Shown piece by piece: positions 1-7,747 of a DNA stretch of 64,000 bases; position 1 is the first letter of the stretch, and every line of letters starts with the position of its first letter. The notes under the pieces are model-generated. The model saw only the letters and a list, made by a program, of their open reading frames with translations, did no database searches and was not told where the DNA came from. This stretch comes from Sinimarinibacterium sp. NLF-5-8 (lineage in GTDB: Bacteria > Pseudomonadota > Gammaproteobacteria > Nevskiales > Nevskiaceae): assembly GCF_010092425.1 (NCBI RefSeq), contig NZ_CP048030.1, positions 186,001 to 250,000 on the forward strand, given 5' to 3'. Both the position numbers and the translations under genes were made by a program.

Positions 1-2870
1 TCGAGCGGCAATGGCTCGATGCCGCGAGCCCGGTCGATTTTCTCCGCGACCTTGAAGGCGGCCTCAAGCTCCCCGATGCCGTATTGCCGCATCAACTGAT
101 AGCGCTCGGCCTTCTCCTCGGGCTCAGTCATCGCCATGGCCAGGTAGAGACTCGGCGGCACGGCGCGGAACAGGACTTCCATCGACTTCGACAGGATCAC
201 GCCTTCGCTGAATTTGCCGGACTCCTTGCGCGCCGACAGCATCAGCGCCTTCTGCGCCGGATTGAGTTCGCGGAAGCGCGCGACCTTCTCCACTTCGTCG
301 GGCGGCATCGACAGGCAGATCCACCACTCGATCATCGACAGCATCGGTTCAGCGGCCTTGGGCAGATCGTCCAGGTTCTGCGTTGCCAGCCAGAACCAGG
401 CGCCGAGCTTGCGCCACATCTTGGTGATCTTGACGACGTAAGGGGCGAGCAATGGATTGCGGGTGATGATGTGACCCTCGTCGGTGACGTTGACGATGGG
501 GCGCCCCAGGAATTGATCCCGCTCGGCGATGTTGTTGACAGTGTTGATGAGCGAGATGTAGGCGATGGAAAGCTGCGCGTTGTAGCCCTCGCGTGCGAAG
601 GTCGCCAGATCGACGATGGTGATGTCGGCCTCCGGCCATGGCGTGCCGGGTCGGTTGAACATTTCGCCATCCAGTCCCTGGCAAAACATATCCATCGCGT
701 CCGCCATTTCCAGCAGGCGAGCGCGCCGGGCTTCGGGCAGCGCGGAATCGCTGGCGCGCTCGCGCAGGGCGTCGCGCACGTCCTCGGTCAGCACCGTGCG
801 CTTCTCCGGCGCACAGCGATGCGCCGCGTCGAGAATGCACTGGCGGATCAGGCTGCGATCGGCGCGGGTCATGCGCGCTTCTTCCTTGTCCTCGCCGCCG
901 GTAATCATCAGGCGGGCGGTGATCTCCAACTCGCCGAGCACGTCGCGCTGTTCATCGCTTTCGCTCGATGCGTCTTCGGGTTCCTGTTCCTCGTCCAGGG
1001 CATCGGCGTCCAGCGTCCGCACCTGGCTGGGCGTATCGACCAGACGCCACGCATCGGCGAAAGGCGCGAGGCTCACCCCGGCGCCGGGCGCGAGCTTCAC
1101 CCGATGCACCGTCAGGCCAAGGCGCTGGGCGAATTCGCCAAACAGACCGAAGCTGTTCCCCGCCTCGACGATGAACAGCCGGGGCCGGTAGATCGCGACG
1201 AGCTGGTTGAGGATGTTGTTGAGCGTGGCCGATTTGCCCGAGCCGGTCGGGCCGAACAGAAACAGGTGGGCATTCATCTGCCGGTCGCGCCGGTTGAGCG
1301 GGTCGAAGGCGACGGTGCCGCCACCGCGATTGAAGAAGGTGATGCCGGGGTTCCCGGTGCCCTGATTGCGCCCCCACACGGGCGCGAGATTCGCCGCGTG
1401 CTGCGCGAACATGAGCTGGGTGTACCACTGGCGTCGATCCCTGGCCGGGTCATAGAAGCAGGGAAGCCAGCGCAGGTAACTGTTGAGCGGCGCGACCTCA
1501 TCCTCCTCGCGCACGGGCAGGAGGCCGGCGTTGAGCATGACATTGGCGAGTTGCAGGCCGCGCGCATCGAGTTCGGCCATGTCGCGCCCGCGCAGGTAGA
1601 AGGCCAGCGCGCCACGGTAGAGCTTGTGCGAACTGCCGATCAGCGAACGTGCCTGCTGCACGTCCTGCCGGGCCTGCTCGGACGCCAGCGTTTCGCCGAC
1701 CGCTTTCTTGCCCAGGTAGTTCAGATGCGCTTCCAGTGCGTCCTGCGGCGTGGCGACGAGGGTGAGACACATCACAGTGTCCTCGGGCATCTGGTCGAAC
1801 AGCGCGTTGCAGGCATCGCCGCCTTTGCGCGTTTCCCCGGTCAGATGTCCGGTTGCCGGCGGCGTGCGCAGCCGGTCGAGCACCATGACCCGATGCGGCA
1901 TGTTGTCGAAGAACCAGATGCCGTTCGCCACGTCGGAGCGTGGCTGGCCGAAGAACAGCCGTTGCGAGAAGTCCGTGCCGCTGGCGAGTTCGACGTCGCC
2001 TTCGTTCGTTTCTTCGGGGTAGGCGGCCAACTGGTAGAAGCGCTCACGATCGGCAGCCGTCGCGCCCAGCAAGCTCGGATTCGGGTTGAACCAGCGCAGC
2101 AACCAGGCGTGGATGTCCGCCGCGCCCAGGCGCCGCGCCTTGACGCCGGCATTGGCGAGACCGCCGACCAGCCGGTCGCACACTGTTGCCAGGGCCTGTT
2201 CGGGCGATTGGCCACGACGGTGTGAAGCGCCCGGCGCGCGACGATAGACCACCATGCGCACGCGCCGCGTCTGGCCGCGCCACGGCAGGCGGGTCACGGT
2301 GGTGTCGTCGAACAGGCCGCCCGGCTTGGTGATGGCCCGCAGGTGATGCGCGAAGAACCGCAGGTAGAAGTCGCTGAACGCGCTGCCCTGTGCGCGCGGT
2401 TGGATGTAGTCCCGCAAGACGTTCAAATAGTTCGTCCAGTCGGCTTCGTCCTGGGCGTAGAGCTGCACCACCCACGGCTGTTCGTCGAGTTCGTCGAAGC
2501 TGTCCTGCAGGGCATTCTCCAGCGCGTCTCGGGCCTGCCACAGCCAATCGCTTTCGCGTCCTTCGGTGCCGATCGGTGTCAACTCGAAGAACGCCGCCAC
2601 CGATTCACCGTCCTCCAGCAACAGGCTCTTGGCGTCGGCCAGATATTCCACCCACGGCAACAGGTCCACGAAGGACGGCGCCACGTCGTAGAGGGCCTGT
2701 TCGTCCGCCTGAGTGGCGGGCCGGTGTTTCGGATCGAGGCGGGTGCCGGGCTCGGGAATGCCATGCGCTTTCAGGTCGGCCACATGGCGTTCCCAGGCGT
2801 CGGCCTGCTGTGCCTCGGATTCCTCGGATGCCGGCACAGGTTTGCGCGGCCACGGCAGCGACCACGCCAT
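1..2870 (-). CDS. VirB4/TraC-like conjugative transfer ATPase (TIGR03744/PFL_4706-like), partial
   Basis: This is the large cytoplasmic ATPase that powers the type IV secretion (mating-pair) apparatus. The minus-strand frame stays open for 956 codons from an ATG at 2870 to the window start, so only the last residues are missing. A Walker A motif GPTGSGKS lies at residues 540-547, and a Walker B-like stretch with VTDEGHI lies around residue 790. The start codon follows the stop of the upstream lipoprotein gene with no gap, so translation is probably coupled. The family is about 950-1000 residues in ICEs of this class. The long plus-strand ORF opposite it is a high-GC shadow. Identity rests on the P-loop, the size and the gene order; the exact TIGRFAM number is from memory. 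Confidence 0.9.
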   Translation of the reverse strand, partial: MAWSLPWPRKPVPASEESEAQQADAWERHVADLKAHGIPEPGTRLDPKHRPATQADEQALYDVAPSFVDLLPWVEYLADAKSLLLEDGESVAAFFELTPIGTEGRESDWLWQARDALENALQDSFDELDEQPWVVQLYAQDEADWTNYLNVLRDYIQPRAQGSAFSDFYLRFFAHHLRAITKPGGLFDDTTVTRLPWRGQTRRVRMVVYRRAPGASHRRGQSPEQALATVCDRLVGGLANAGVKARRLGAADIHAWLLRWFNPNPSLLGATAADRERFYQLAAYPEETNEGDVELASGTDFSQRLFFGQPRSDVANGIWFFDNMPHRVMVLDRLRTPPATGHLTGETRKGGDACNALFDQMPEDTVMCLTLVATPQDALEAHLNYLGKKAVGETLASEQARQDVQQARSLIGSSHKLYRGALAFYLRGRDMAELDARGLQLANVMLNAGLLPVREEDEVAPLNSYLRWLPCFYDPARDRRQWYTQLMFAQHAANLAPVWGRNQGTGNPGITFFNRGGGTVAFDPLNRRDRQMNAHLFLFGPTGSGKSATLNNILNQLVAIYRPRLFIVEAGNSFGLFGEFAQRLGLTVHRVKLAPGAGVSLAPFADAWRLVDTPSQVRTLDADALDEEQEPEDASSESDEQRDVLGELEITARLMITGGEDKEEARMTRADRSLIRQCILDAAHRCAPEKRTVLTEDVRDALRERASDSALPEARRARLLEMADAMDMFCQGLDGEMFNRPGTPWPEADITIVDLATFAREGYNAQLSIAYISLINTVNNIAERDQFLGRPIVNVTDEGHIITRNPLLAPYVVKITKMWRKLGAWFWLATQNLDDLPKAAEPMLSMIEWWICLSMPPDEVEKVARFRELNPAQKALMLSARKESGKFSEGVILSKSMEVLFRAVPPSLYLAMAMTEPEEKAERYQLMRQYGIGELEAAFKVAEKIDRARGIEPLPL

Positions 2871-3305
2871 TCAATAGTCCTCCACGCGCTCGCCCGGCAG
2901 GGCGTACTGCACGCGCTGATAGAGCGGGAACACCGTGCTGTAGCCGGGCACCGGCACCGGATCGGAGCCTGCGAGGTGGGGAAACACATACATGACGAGA
3001 TCGGGGTTCGGCAGGCGGTGGAACTGCCGGTAAATCTCGTTCTGTGCCGTGCGGGTATAGCGGGCCTGCACGCCGGGCGCGGCCTGCACGTCCGTGTCGG
3101 TGAGCGGCCGCCGCAGGGTTTGCCGGGCGTCCAGCAGCTCGCGCGATGCGCGGCCGCCGCCCGCTGGTCCGCCCGTTTCCTGATTCCAGATGTCGAGCAT
3201 GGTCTGGTCGCCGTGGGTCAGCAGCTTCTCCTTGCTGGTCGCGCAGCCGGCCAGTGTGATGACCATGAGCACGACGGCGAGCCGTTCAATCCAGATCCGG
3301 GACAT
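2871..3305 (-). CDS. ICE conjugative transfer lipoprotein (TIGR03751-like)
   Basis: A 144-residue protein with an N-terminal hydrophobic signal ending in the lipobox LAGC at residues 18-21, so it should be a lipidated envelope protein. The rest is hydrophilic, with no motif I can assign beyond its position. It overlaps the start region of nothing else, but its first codons lie inside the end of the upstream TIGR03752-like gene (20-base overlap), and it abuts the VirB4-type gene. In PFGI-1/ICEclc-type elements this slot is held by the small transfer lipoprotein. It probably belongs to the outer-membrane or periplasmic part of the mating apparatus; this role is inferred from context. Confidence 0.85.
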   Translation of the reverse strand: MSRIWIERLAVVLMVITLAGCATSKEKLLTHGDQTMLDIWNQETGGPAGGGRASRELLDARQTLRRPLTDTDVQAAPGVQARYTRTAQNEIYRQFHRLPNPDLVMYVFPHLAGSDPVPVPGYSTVFPLYQRVQYALPGERVEDY

Positions 3306-4704
3306 AGGAACCTCCGAGACGGTGATCGACCCGGCGCCCCTTGGCGTCGTAGTCGATGGTGAGTGGCTGCTCGATATGCACGGCGACCTTGGCGCCCGGC
3401 TCGACGTAGACGGCGGCGAAGGCCTGGCCGTAGAGCTTGTTCACCCACTGCGACATCTCCTGCACCCCGCCAGCCAGGATGCGGCCCATCGCCTCGTTGG
3501 CGGTGATCCCGACCGTCCCGATCGAGCCGTCGCTGCCGACGTAGGACACCCGGCCGCTGTCCGAGTCGATCAGCGAGGCTGCGCCCGCGCCGGCGGCCGT
3601 GATCAGGGCCTGGGTGCCGAGATACTGCTGGGCGTTGCTGCGCCGTTCACCGCTGACACAAGGGATGCCGTGGGGATCGCTGATCCAGCCGAGGCCTCCT
3701 TGGGTACCGGTGTCGCTCCGGTTGCTGTTGTTGCGACCGGACTCTTCCGGCAGCGTGCGGATGGTGCCGTCCTCGAACACAAAGGTGATGGAGCGGATTT
3801 GCCCGCGCACGCAGGAAAGCGTCCAGTCCCCCGAGGCCGTGCCGCTGACCACGGCGCCGGCCACATCCGGGATGTCGATGCCGTTGGCCGTGAGGTTGTC
3901 GGGGCCGATGACGACCTTGAACGGATAGGGATCGTTCACCGTGCCGTCGATGGGCACGCGCCCGATAAGGGCCGTCATCGCGATCGATCCCATCAGGGTC
4001 GAGTTCGACGGCACGGTGTAGACCGCCTCAAGCGACGACGTGCCGACGGCGCCGCCGGTGGCGCGGCCGAGGGTTTCGGATGCGGCGTCCAGGGTTTCCC
4101 CGGCCGGGCTGAAATCGTTGGGGAAGCTGAAGCCGCCGCGACTGCCGCTTCGGCCTTCGGCGGGCCTGGCGTCGTCCGGCTCGATCCAGCGCACGCCGTC
4201 ACGGCCGAAGTGCTGGCCGTCGCCGTCCTCCAGCCCGAGACCGATCGGCAGGTCGGTGTGGCCGGCCCTGCCCCCCAGGCCTTCAAACTGGCGTTGCAAG
4301 TCCTGCAACAACCCCTGGGCCTGTTGCCGTTCGCTGACCGCCTGTTCGCGATCCTGACGCAGTTGGGCGCGTTCGGTGTCCAGGACATTCTGGATACGTT
4401 GCTCGATCGACCGCTCGCGCTGACGCAGGCGGTCGTTCTCCGCCCGCTGGTTGCGGTTGTCGGACAGCGCGGTATGCAATTCGGTGCGCAACTGCCGCAC
4501 CTGGGCCACCAGCGTGGCGACCGTATCGTGCGGCGTGTCGCCTTCGATGCCGAGCGCCCGCATCTCGTCCGCCGTCAGTTGACCGCCGGCATCGCCGGGG
4601 AGCGGCGATGCGCCACGGTCGCCGGAAAACAGCTTGATGCCGATGAACACCAGCAACAGCGCCATCGGCAGCATCAACCACTTGAGCAAGCCGTTACTGC
4701 GCAT
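3286..4704 (-). CDS. ICE transfer protein, TIGR03752-like (TraB/VirB10-type)
   Basis: A 472-residue protein with one N-terminal membrane segment (residues about 9-26), then an acidic stretch and a long predicted coiled coil rich in Q, R and E (about residues 60-140). A glycine- and serine-rich C-terminal half follows. This architecture (inner-membrane anchor, coiled coil, periplasmic domain) matches the TraB/VirB10-like core component of G-type ICE secretion systems, which links the inner and outer membranes. It overlaps the TIGR03749-like gene by 11 bases and the lipoprotein gene by 20, typical of a tightly packed operon. Function is assigned by family and synteny. Confidence 0.87.
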   Translation of the reverse strand: MRSNGLLKWLMLPMALLLVFIGIKLFSGDRGASPLPGDAGGQLTADEMRALGIEGDTPHDTVATLVAQVRQLRTELHTALSDNRNQRAENDRLRQRERSIEQRIQNVLDTERAQLRQDREQAVSERQQAQGLLQDLQRQFEGLGGRAGHTDLPIGLGLEDGDGQHFGRDGVRWIEPDDARPAEGRSGSRGGFSFPNDFSPAGETLDAASETLGRATGGAVGTSSLEAVYTVPSNSTLMGSIAMTALIGRVPIDGTVNDPYPFKVVIGPDNLTANGIDIPDVAGAVVSGTASGDWTLSCVRGQIRSITFVFEDGTIRTLPEESGRNNSNRSDTGTQGGLGWISDPHGIPCVSGERRSNAQQYLGTQALITAAGAGAASLIDSDSGRVSYVGSDGSIGTVGITANEAMGRILAGGVQEMSQWVNKLYGQAFAAVYVEPGAKVAVHIEQPLTIDYDAKGRRVDHRLGGSYVPDLD

Positions 4705-5581
4705 CGCCGGCTCCTTCCGCGCTGCCGGCCGCTGCGGAGGCCGGCAAGTTGTGCGCAGCGTCGATGGGACTGATGGCCGGCAGCAGCGATTGCGCCAGGC
4801 CGCGGCCGCGCGTCACCAGGTACACCACGCTGGTGTCGCGCGAATCGCCCGCCGGCCCCAGGTCGGGGTGCTGGAACGTCGCGGTGACGAAATCGCCCTG
4901 CAAGGCGCGCGGGTCCAGGTCGATCCACCGGGCGGACGTGTTGGTCAGCCGGATCGCCGTCACCCACTGATCTTCCAGCCGCCATGCGGCCAGCGCCCTG
5001 GCGCGCACCGGCAGCGTCGGCAGCAATGTGTCGAGCGTCAGGTCGCGGCGCAGGTTCACGCGCACCACGCCGTTCACCGGCTCCACCGTGCGCAGCGGCG
5101 CGTACAGGCTCTGCGCGGCGTAGCGCGTCAGCACCACGGGAACCGGCGTCTCCCGCGCGGGGAGCCGCGCCGTGTCGGCGGCTGGTGGCTTGCCGGTGTC
5201 GCCGTAGCGCTTGGCGTGCGATTCGCCTTCGACGATGCGCACGGGTTCCAGCGGCGCCTCGCCAGGTTCGGCGGCAATGTCGAGCAGGATCAGGATGCCC
5301 GTGTCGGCATCCTGCAATTGCAGGCGGGTCGGCTCAATCGGTTCGCTGGCAAGCAGGTAGAGGGCGCCACCGGCGCTTTGCACGCGCAGGCGGTCGCCCA
5401 GCGAGGCGGGCACGCCGACACGCACATTGCGGTCGATGAAGATCACACGCTCGTGGCCGACCACGAGAGGCACGGCCAGCGGCAACCGCTCCCAGCGCAG
5501 AATTTCCAGCGCCAGAGCGCTCGGGATCAGGGCCAGGGTCAAGGTGGCGGTTGCCAGGATGTTAAGAACAAGACGTTTCAT
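4694..5581 (-). CDS. ICE transfer protein, TIGR03749-like (TraK/VirB9-type)
   Basis: A 295-residue exported protein. I chose the ATG at 5581, where the protein opens with a clear signal peptide (MKRLVLNILATATL... ending near ALA at residues 23-25); a longer open frame upstream only reads through the neighbouring gene. The mature protein is rich in beta-type sequence with no catalytic motif. By position between the TIGR03746-like and TIGR03752-like genes it is the periplasmic/outer-membrane-associated TraK-like component. The C-terminus overlaps the start of the next gene by 11 bases. Confidence 0.85.
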   Translation of the reverse strand: MKRLVLNILATATLTLALIPSALALEILRWERLPLAVPLVVGHERVIFIDRNVRVGVPASLGDRLRVQSAGGALYLLASEPIEPTRLQLQDADTGILILLDIAAEPGEAPLEPVRIVEGESHAKRYGDTGKPPAADTARLPARETPVPVVLTRYAAQSLYAPLRTVEPVNGVVRVNLRRDLTLDTLLPTLPVRARALAAWRLEDQWVTAIRLTNTSARWIDLDPRALQGDFVTATFQHPDLGPAGDSRDTSVVYLVTRGRGLAQSLLPAISPIDAAHNLPASAAAGSAEGAGDAQ

Positions 5582-5592
5582 CGCGGGACTCC

Positions 5593-6261
5593 CTACGGAC
5601 CTCCGGGACCATCGACGGCGGAGGCGGCTGCCCCCTGCGGCGCGATGCGTTGCGGGGTGCTGCTGTAACAGTCCAGCGCCAGGCCGAAGGGATTGCGCTC
5701 CGGGTCGATGTCCAGACGCACCACCTTCAGTGGGTAGCGCACCAGCGCGCGCTTGACCTGTTCGGCGCCGTGATACTCGTCGGCCGTCACGTCCAGTGTG
5801 ACGATCCAGTCGCGGTCGGACACCACGCGGACGCGCGCCGTCGGGTCGTCGCCGAAGCCGCGACCCGGAATCTCGTAGATGCCCCGCACGCGCTGACGCA
5901 GTTCGCCCGTGCTGCGGCGCTGCTCGTAGTCGCGCCGCAGGAATATCTGACAGCCGGGTGTCAGGTAGGCCGACAGCGCGTGGATGTTGCGCGCGTAGTC
6001 GTCCTCGCCGTTCGTCGGCCAGCGGTTGAGCTGCTGGAAGACATAGAAGGTGAAGGCGTAGACCGACTCCGGCGGCACTTCCCACCACTTGCGCACGCTG
6101 CCCGAACGCAGGTCCGGTGGCACGTGGATGGTCAGATCGCGAGGCGCACTCCACCAGCCGAAGCCCAGCACCAGGGCGACGACGAACAGCGCGCCGGCTC
6201 CCAGGCGCAAGGTCTTGATGTGCGCCTGCAGGTGCGTGATCTCGTTCTTGAAGCGGCTCAT
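5593..6261 (-). CDS. ICE transfer protein, TIGR03746-like (TraE/VirB8-type)
   Basis: A 222-residue protein starting at ATG 6261 (MSRFKNEITHLQ). It has one membrane segment near residues 22-40, followed by a periplasmic domain with the VirB8/TraE-like run of short beta segments. Size and topology fit the inner-membrane scaffold of the mating apparatus. The start overlaps the stop of the upstream TIGR03750-like gene by four bases (ATGA), so the two are translationally coupled. The open frame extends upstream, but that part is only a shadow of the neighbouring gene. Confidence 0.86.
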   Translation of the reverse strand: MSRFKNEITHLQAHIKTLRLGAGALFVVALVLGFGWWSAPRDLTIHVPPDLRSGSVRKWWEVPPESVYAFTFYVFQQLNRWPTNGEDDYARNIHALSAYLTPGCQIFLRRDYEQRRSTGELRQRVRGIYEIPGRGFGDDPTARVRVVSDRDWIVTLDVTADEYHGAEQVKRALVRYPLKVVRLDIDPERNPFGLALDCYSSTPQRIAPQGAAASAVDGPGGP

Positions 6262-6656
6262 GGCGCACTCCTGCGCGCCGTCCAGTAGCCCGACCGCGTG
6301 ACCAGCGACCTGCCGCCCGTATAGGGCGCGAGGGCGGGATGGCGCAGCGCGATCCACCACTGAAGGTGCCGGTACAGCCAGGTGTCGGGACGCCCCCGCT
6401 TGTGGCGTCGCAACGCGCCGCCGCCAACGAACACGCCCATGCCGATGGCCGCCACGATCAGGGTCGGCACCATCGCGAGCGTGGATGCCAGCCACGCCAG
6501 CGGAATGCCCAGCATCAGGCCGACCGTGGCGGAGAGCCCTACGCAGACCCACAGTTCGTCGGCCGTCAGCCCGCGCACCACCACGGGCTGACGGTTCAGG
6601 CGATGCGGCAGGAAAGTCACCGTGCCGTCGTGCAGGCTGTCCTGGCTCCCCGACAT
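6258..6656 (-). CDS. ICE transfer membrane protein, TIGR03750-like (TraL-type)
   Basis: A 132-residue protein with two adjacent hydrophobic segments (about residues 36-56 and 60-80), followed by a basic stretch RRHKRGRP. This is the usual shape of the small TraL/VirB3-like inner-membrane protein in this operon. It sits between the TIGR03745-like and TIGR03746-like genes, as in PFGI-1-type ICEs, and shares an ATGA overlap with the downstream gene. No catalytic residues are expected. Confidence 0.85.
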   Translation of the reverse strand: MSGSQDSLHDGTVTFLPHRLNRQPVVVRGLTADELWVCVGLSATVGLMLGIPLAWLASTLAMVPTLIVAAIGMGVFVGGGALRRHKRGRPDTWLYRHLQWWIALRHPALAPYTGGRSLVTRSGYWTARRSAP

Positions 6657-6669
6657 TGCTCCGGTCTCC

Positions 6670-7038
6670 CTACAGGACGCCGGTGGCTTCAGTGAGCAGC
6701 CAGATGCCCACGACCAGCAGGATCGCGCCGATCGCGACCGTCAAACCGAACTGGCCCCAGGTCTTGCGCCCGGTGTGAATCTCCGAATAGGTGCTGTAGG
6801 CGTGGTAGCAGACGCCGACGAACATCGAGGCGACCACGAGCAGCGCGACCAGCATCACGATGTCGTAACCGTAATTGCGCAGCGTCTCCATGATGCCGCT
6901 GCCGGTGCCCCGCGACGGGTCTTCGATGGTCGGCAGGCCCTGGGCCTGCACGATCGGCGACAGGCTCGCGGAGATCACGGCGACGGCGGGCAGGCCGGCC
7001 AGGCGGGCGAAGCGAGTGGAGATGAAACGGAAAGTCAT
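6670..7038 (-). CDS. ICE transfer membrane protein, TIGR03745-like (pilin/TraA-type slot)
   Basis: A 122-residue protein with an N-terminal signal sequence (cleavage likely after VQA, residues 30-32) and two hydrophobic helices (about 57-77 and 96-116) separated by a short basic loop. This layout is typical of the small conjugative pilin-like or VirB2-like proteins in the same operon slot. It lies 13 bases upstream of the TIGR03750-like gene. Assigning it as the pilin subunit is inference; family membership by synteny is firmer. Confidence 0.83.
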   Translation of the reverse strand: MTFRFISTRFARLAGLPAVAVISASLSPIVQAQGLPTIEDPSRGTGSGIMETLRNYGYDIVMLVALLVVASMFVGVCYHAYSTYSEIHTGRKTWGQFGLTVAIGAILLVVGIWLLTEATGVL

Positions 7039-7056
7039 GGCGGAATCCTCTTTGCG

Positions 7057-7290
7057 TCAAGAGAGAAGGAAAAACGTCAGCACGACGTACATCGCGACGA
7101 ATCGCACCGCGACGCCGAGGAACTGGCGCTGGGAGATGCTGTTTTCGGCCCAGCCGACATAGGCGGTGCGCAGTGCCCAGACGCCCCACAGCAACAGCAC
7201 GACGAACACGCCGCCGACCAGGACGACGGAAACATCCGAAGGGCCGAAGCCGCTGTTGGCCTGAAAGGCGGCGACCTGATCGCTCGTCAT
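7057..7290 (-). CDS. ICE transfer membrane protein, TIGR03758/DUF3262-like
   Basis: A 77-residue protein with two membrane segments (about residues 20-40 and 59-76) and a short soluble N-terminus. The start overlaps the stop of the RAQPRD-family gene by four bases (ATGA at 7287-7290), so the pair is coupled. Its place between the RAQPRD and TIGR03745-like genes matches the small membrane protein conserved in ICE transfer operons. Molecular role unknown. Confidence 0.83.
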   Translation of the reverse strand: MTSDQVAAFQANSGFGPSDVSVVLVGGVFVVLLLWGVWALRTAYVGWAENSISQRQFLGVAVRFVAMYVVLTFFLLS

Positions 7291-7637
7291 GGCGCGTCCT
7301 CCGCGTCTTGGCGGTAATCGCCGATCAGCGTTGTGGGGTCGCGCGGTTGTGCGCGCTGCGGGGTCAGGTAGTCGCGGATGCCGCTGCGGACACGCTCGAT
7401 GTCCTCGCGCAGCCGCGCGTAGTCGAAGTGGTAGCGGGAGGCGTCCTGCTTCGGCAGGCGCTCGCTGTGCTCGGCCAGCCGGTCGAGCATGTCGAGCTGA
7501 CGCATGAGGACGGCCAGTCGCTCTGGTTCCGTAGCATCACCGGCGAACACCGAGGCTTGGAACGCCAATAGAGGGATAGCCAATAGCGCGGCGATCGGAA
7601 GACGCCGGGCAAGTTCGTGGCTGTTGGTATGTCCCAT
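7287..7637 (-). CDS. RAQPRD-family integrating conjugative element protein
   Basis: A 116-residue protein carrying the name-giving motif: RAQPRD is visible near the C-terminus. I chose ATG 7637 because a purine-rich GGGGAAAGG ribosome site lies just upstream; an in-frame ATG 45 bases earlier lacks one. An N-terminal hydrophobic segment (about residues 13-32) looks like a signal sequence ending near FAG. The remainder is a helical periplasmic domain. It is the first gene of the downstream transfer block (RAQPRD to VirB4), which is separated from the upstream block (TraD, TIGR03747) by the Gabija-like insertion. Confidence 0.88.
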   Translation of the reverse strand: MGHTNSHELARRLPIAALLAIPLLAFQASVFAGDATEPERLAVLMRQLDMLDRLAEHSERLPKQDASRYHFDYARLREDIERVRSGIRDYLTPQRAQPRDPTTLIGDYRQDAEDAP

Positions 7638-7747
7638 CGTGCCTTTCCCCATGGACGCGGATGGCACGATGCTGCGGCACACGGACTAGCCGCGCCGCAG
7701 TAAATAGGAACAACGCTGCTACCGGATTGATCTAGCCCGAGCTGAGT

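Noticed and set aside
84-2225. 713-codon open frame on the plus strand
   Set aside because: It runs opposite the VirB4-type ATPase gene, which has a Walker A motif and the correct operon position. The plus frame is Arg/Gln/Ala-rich without domains and is a high-GC shadow.
3190-4773. 527-codon plus-strand open frame
   Set aside because: It is opposite the TIGR03752-like gene. Composition is shadow-like, with no ribosome site and no motif.
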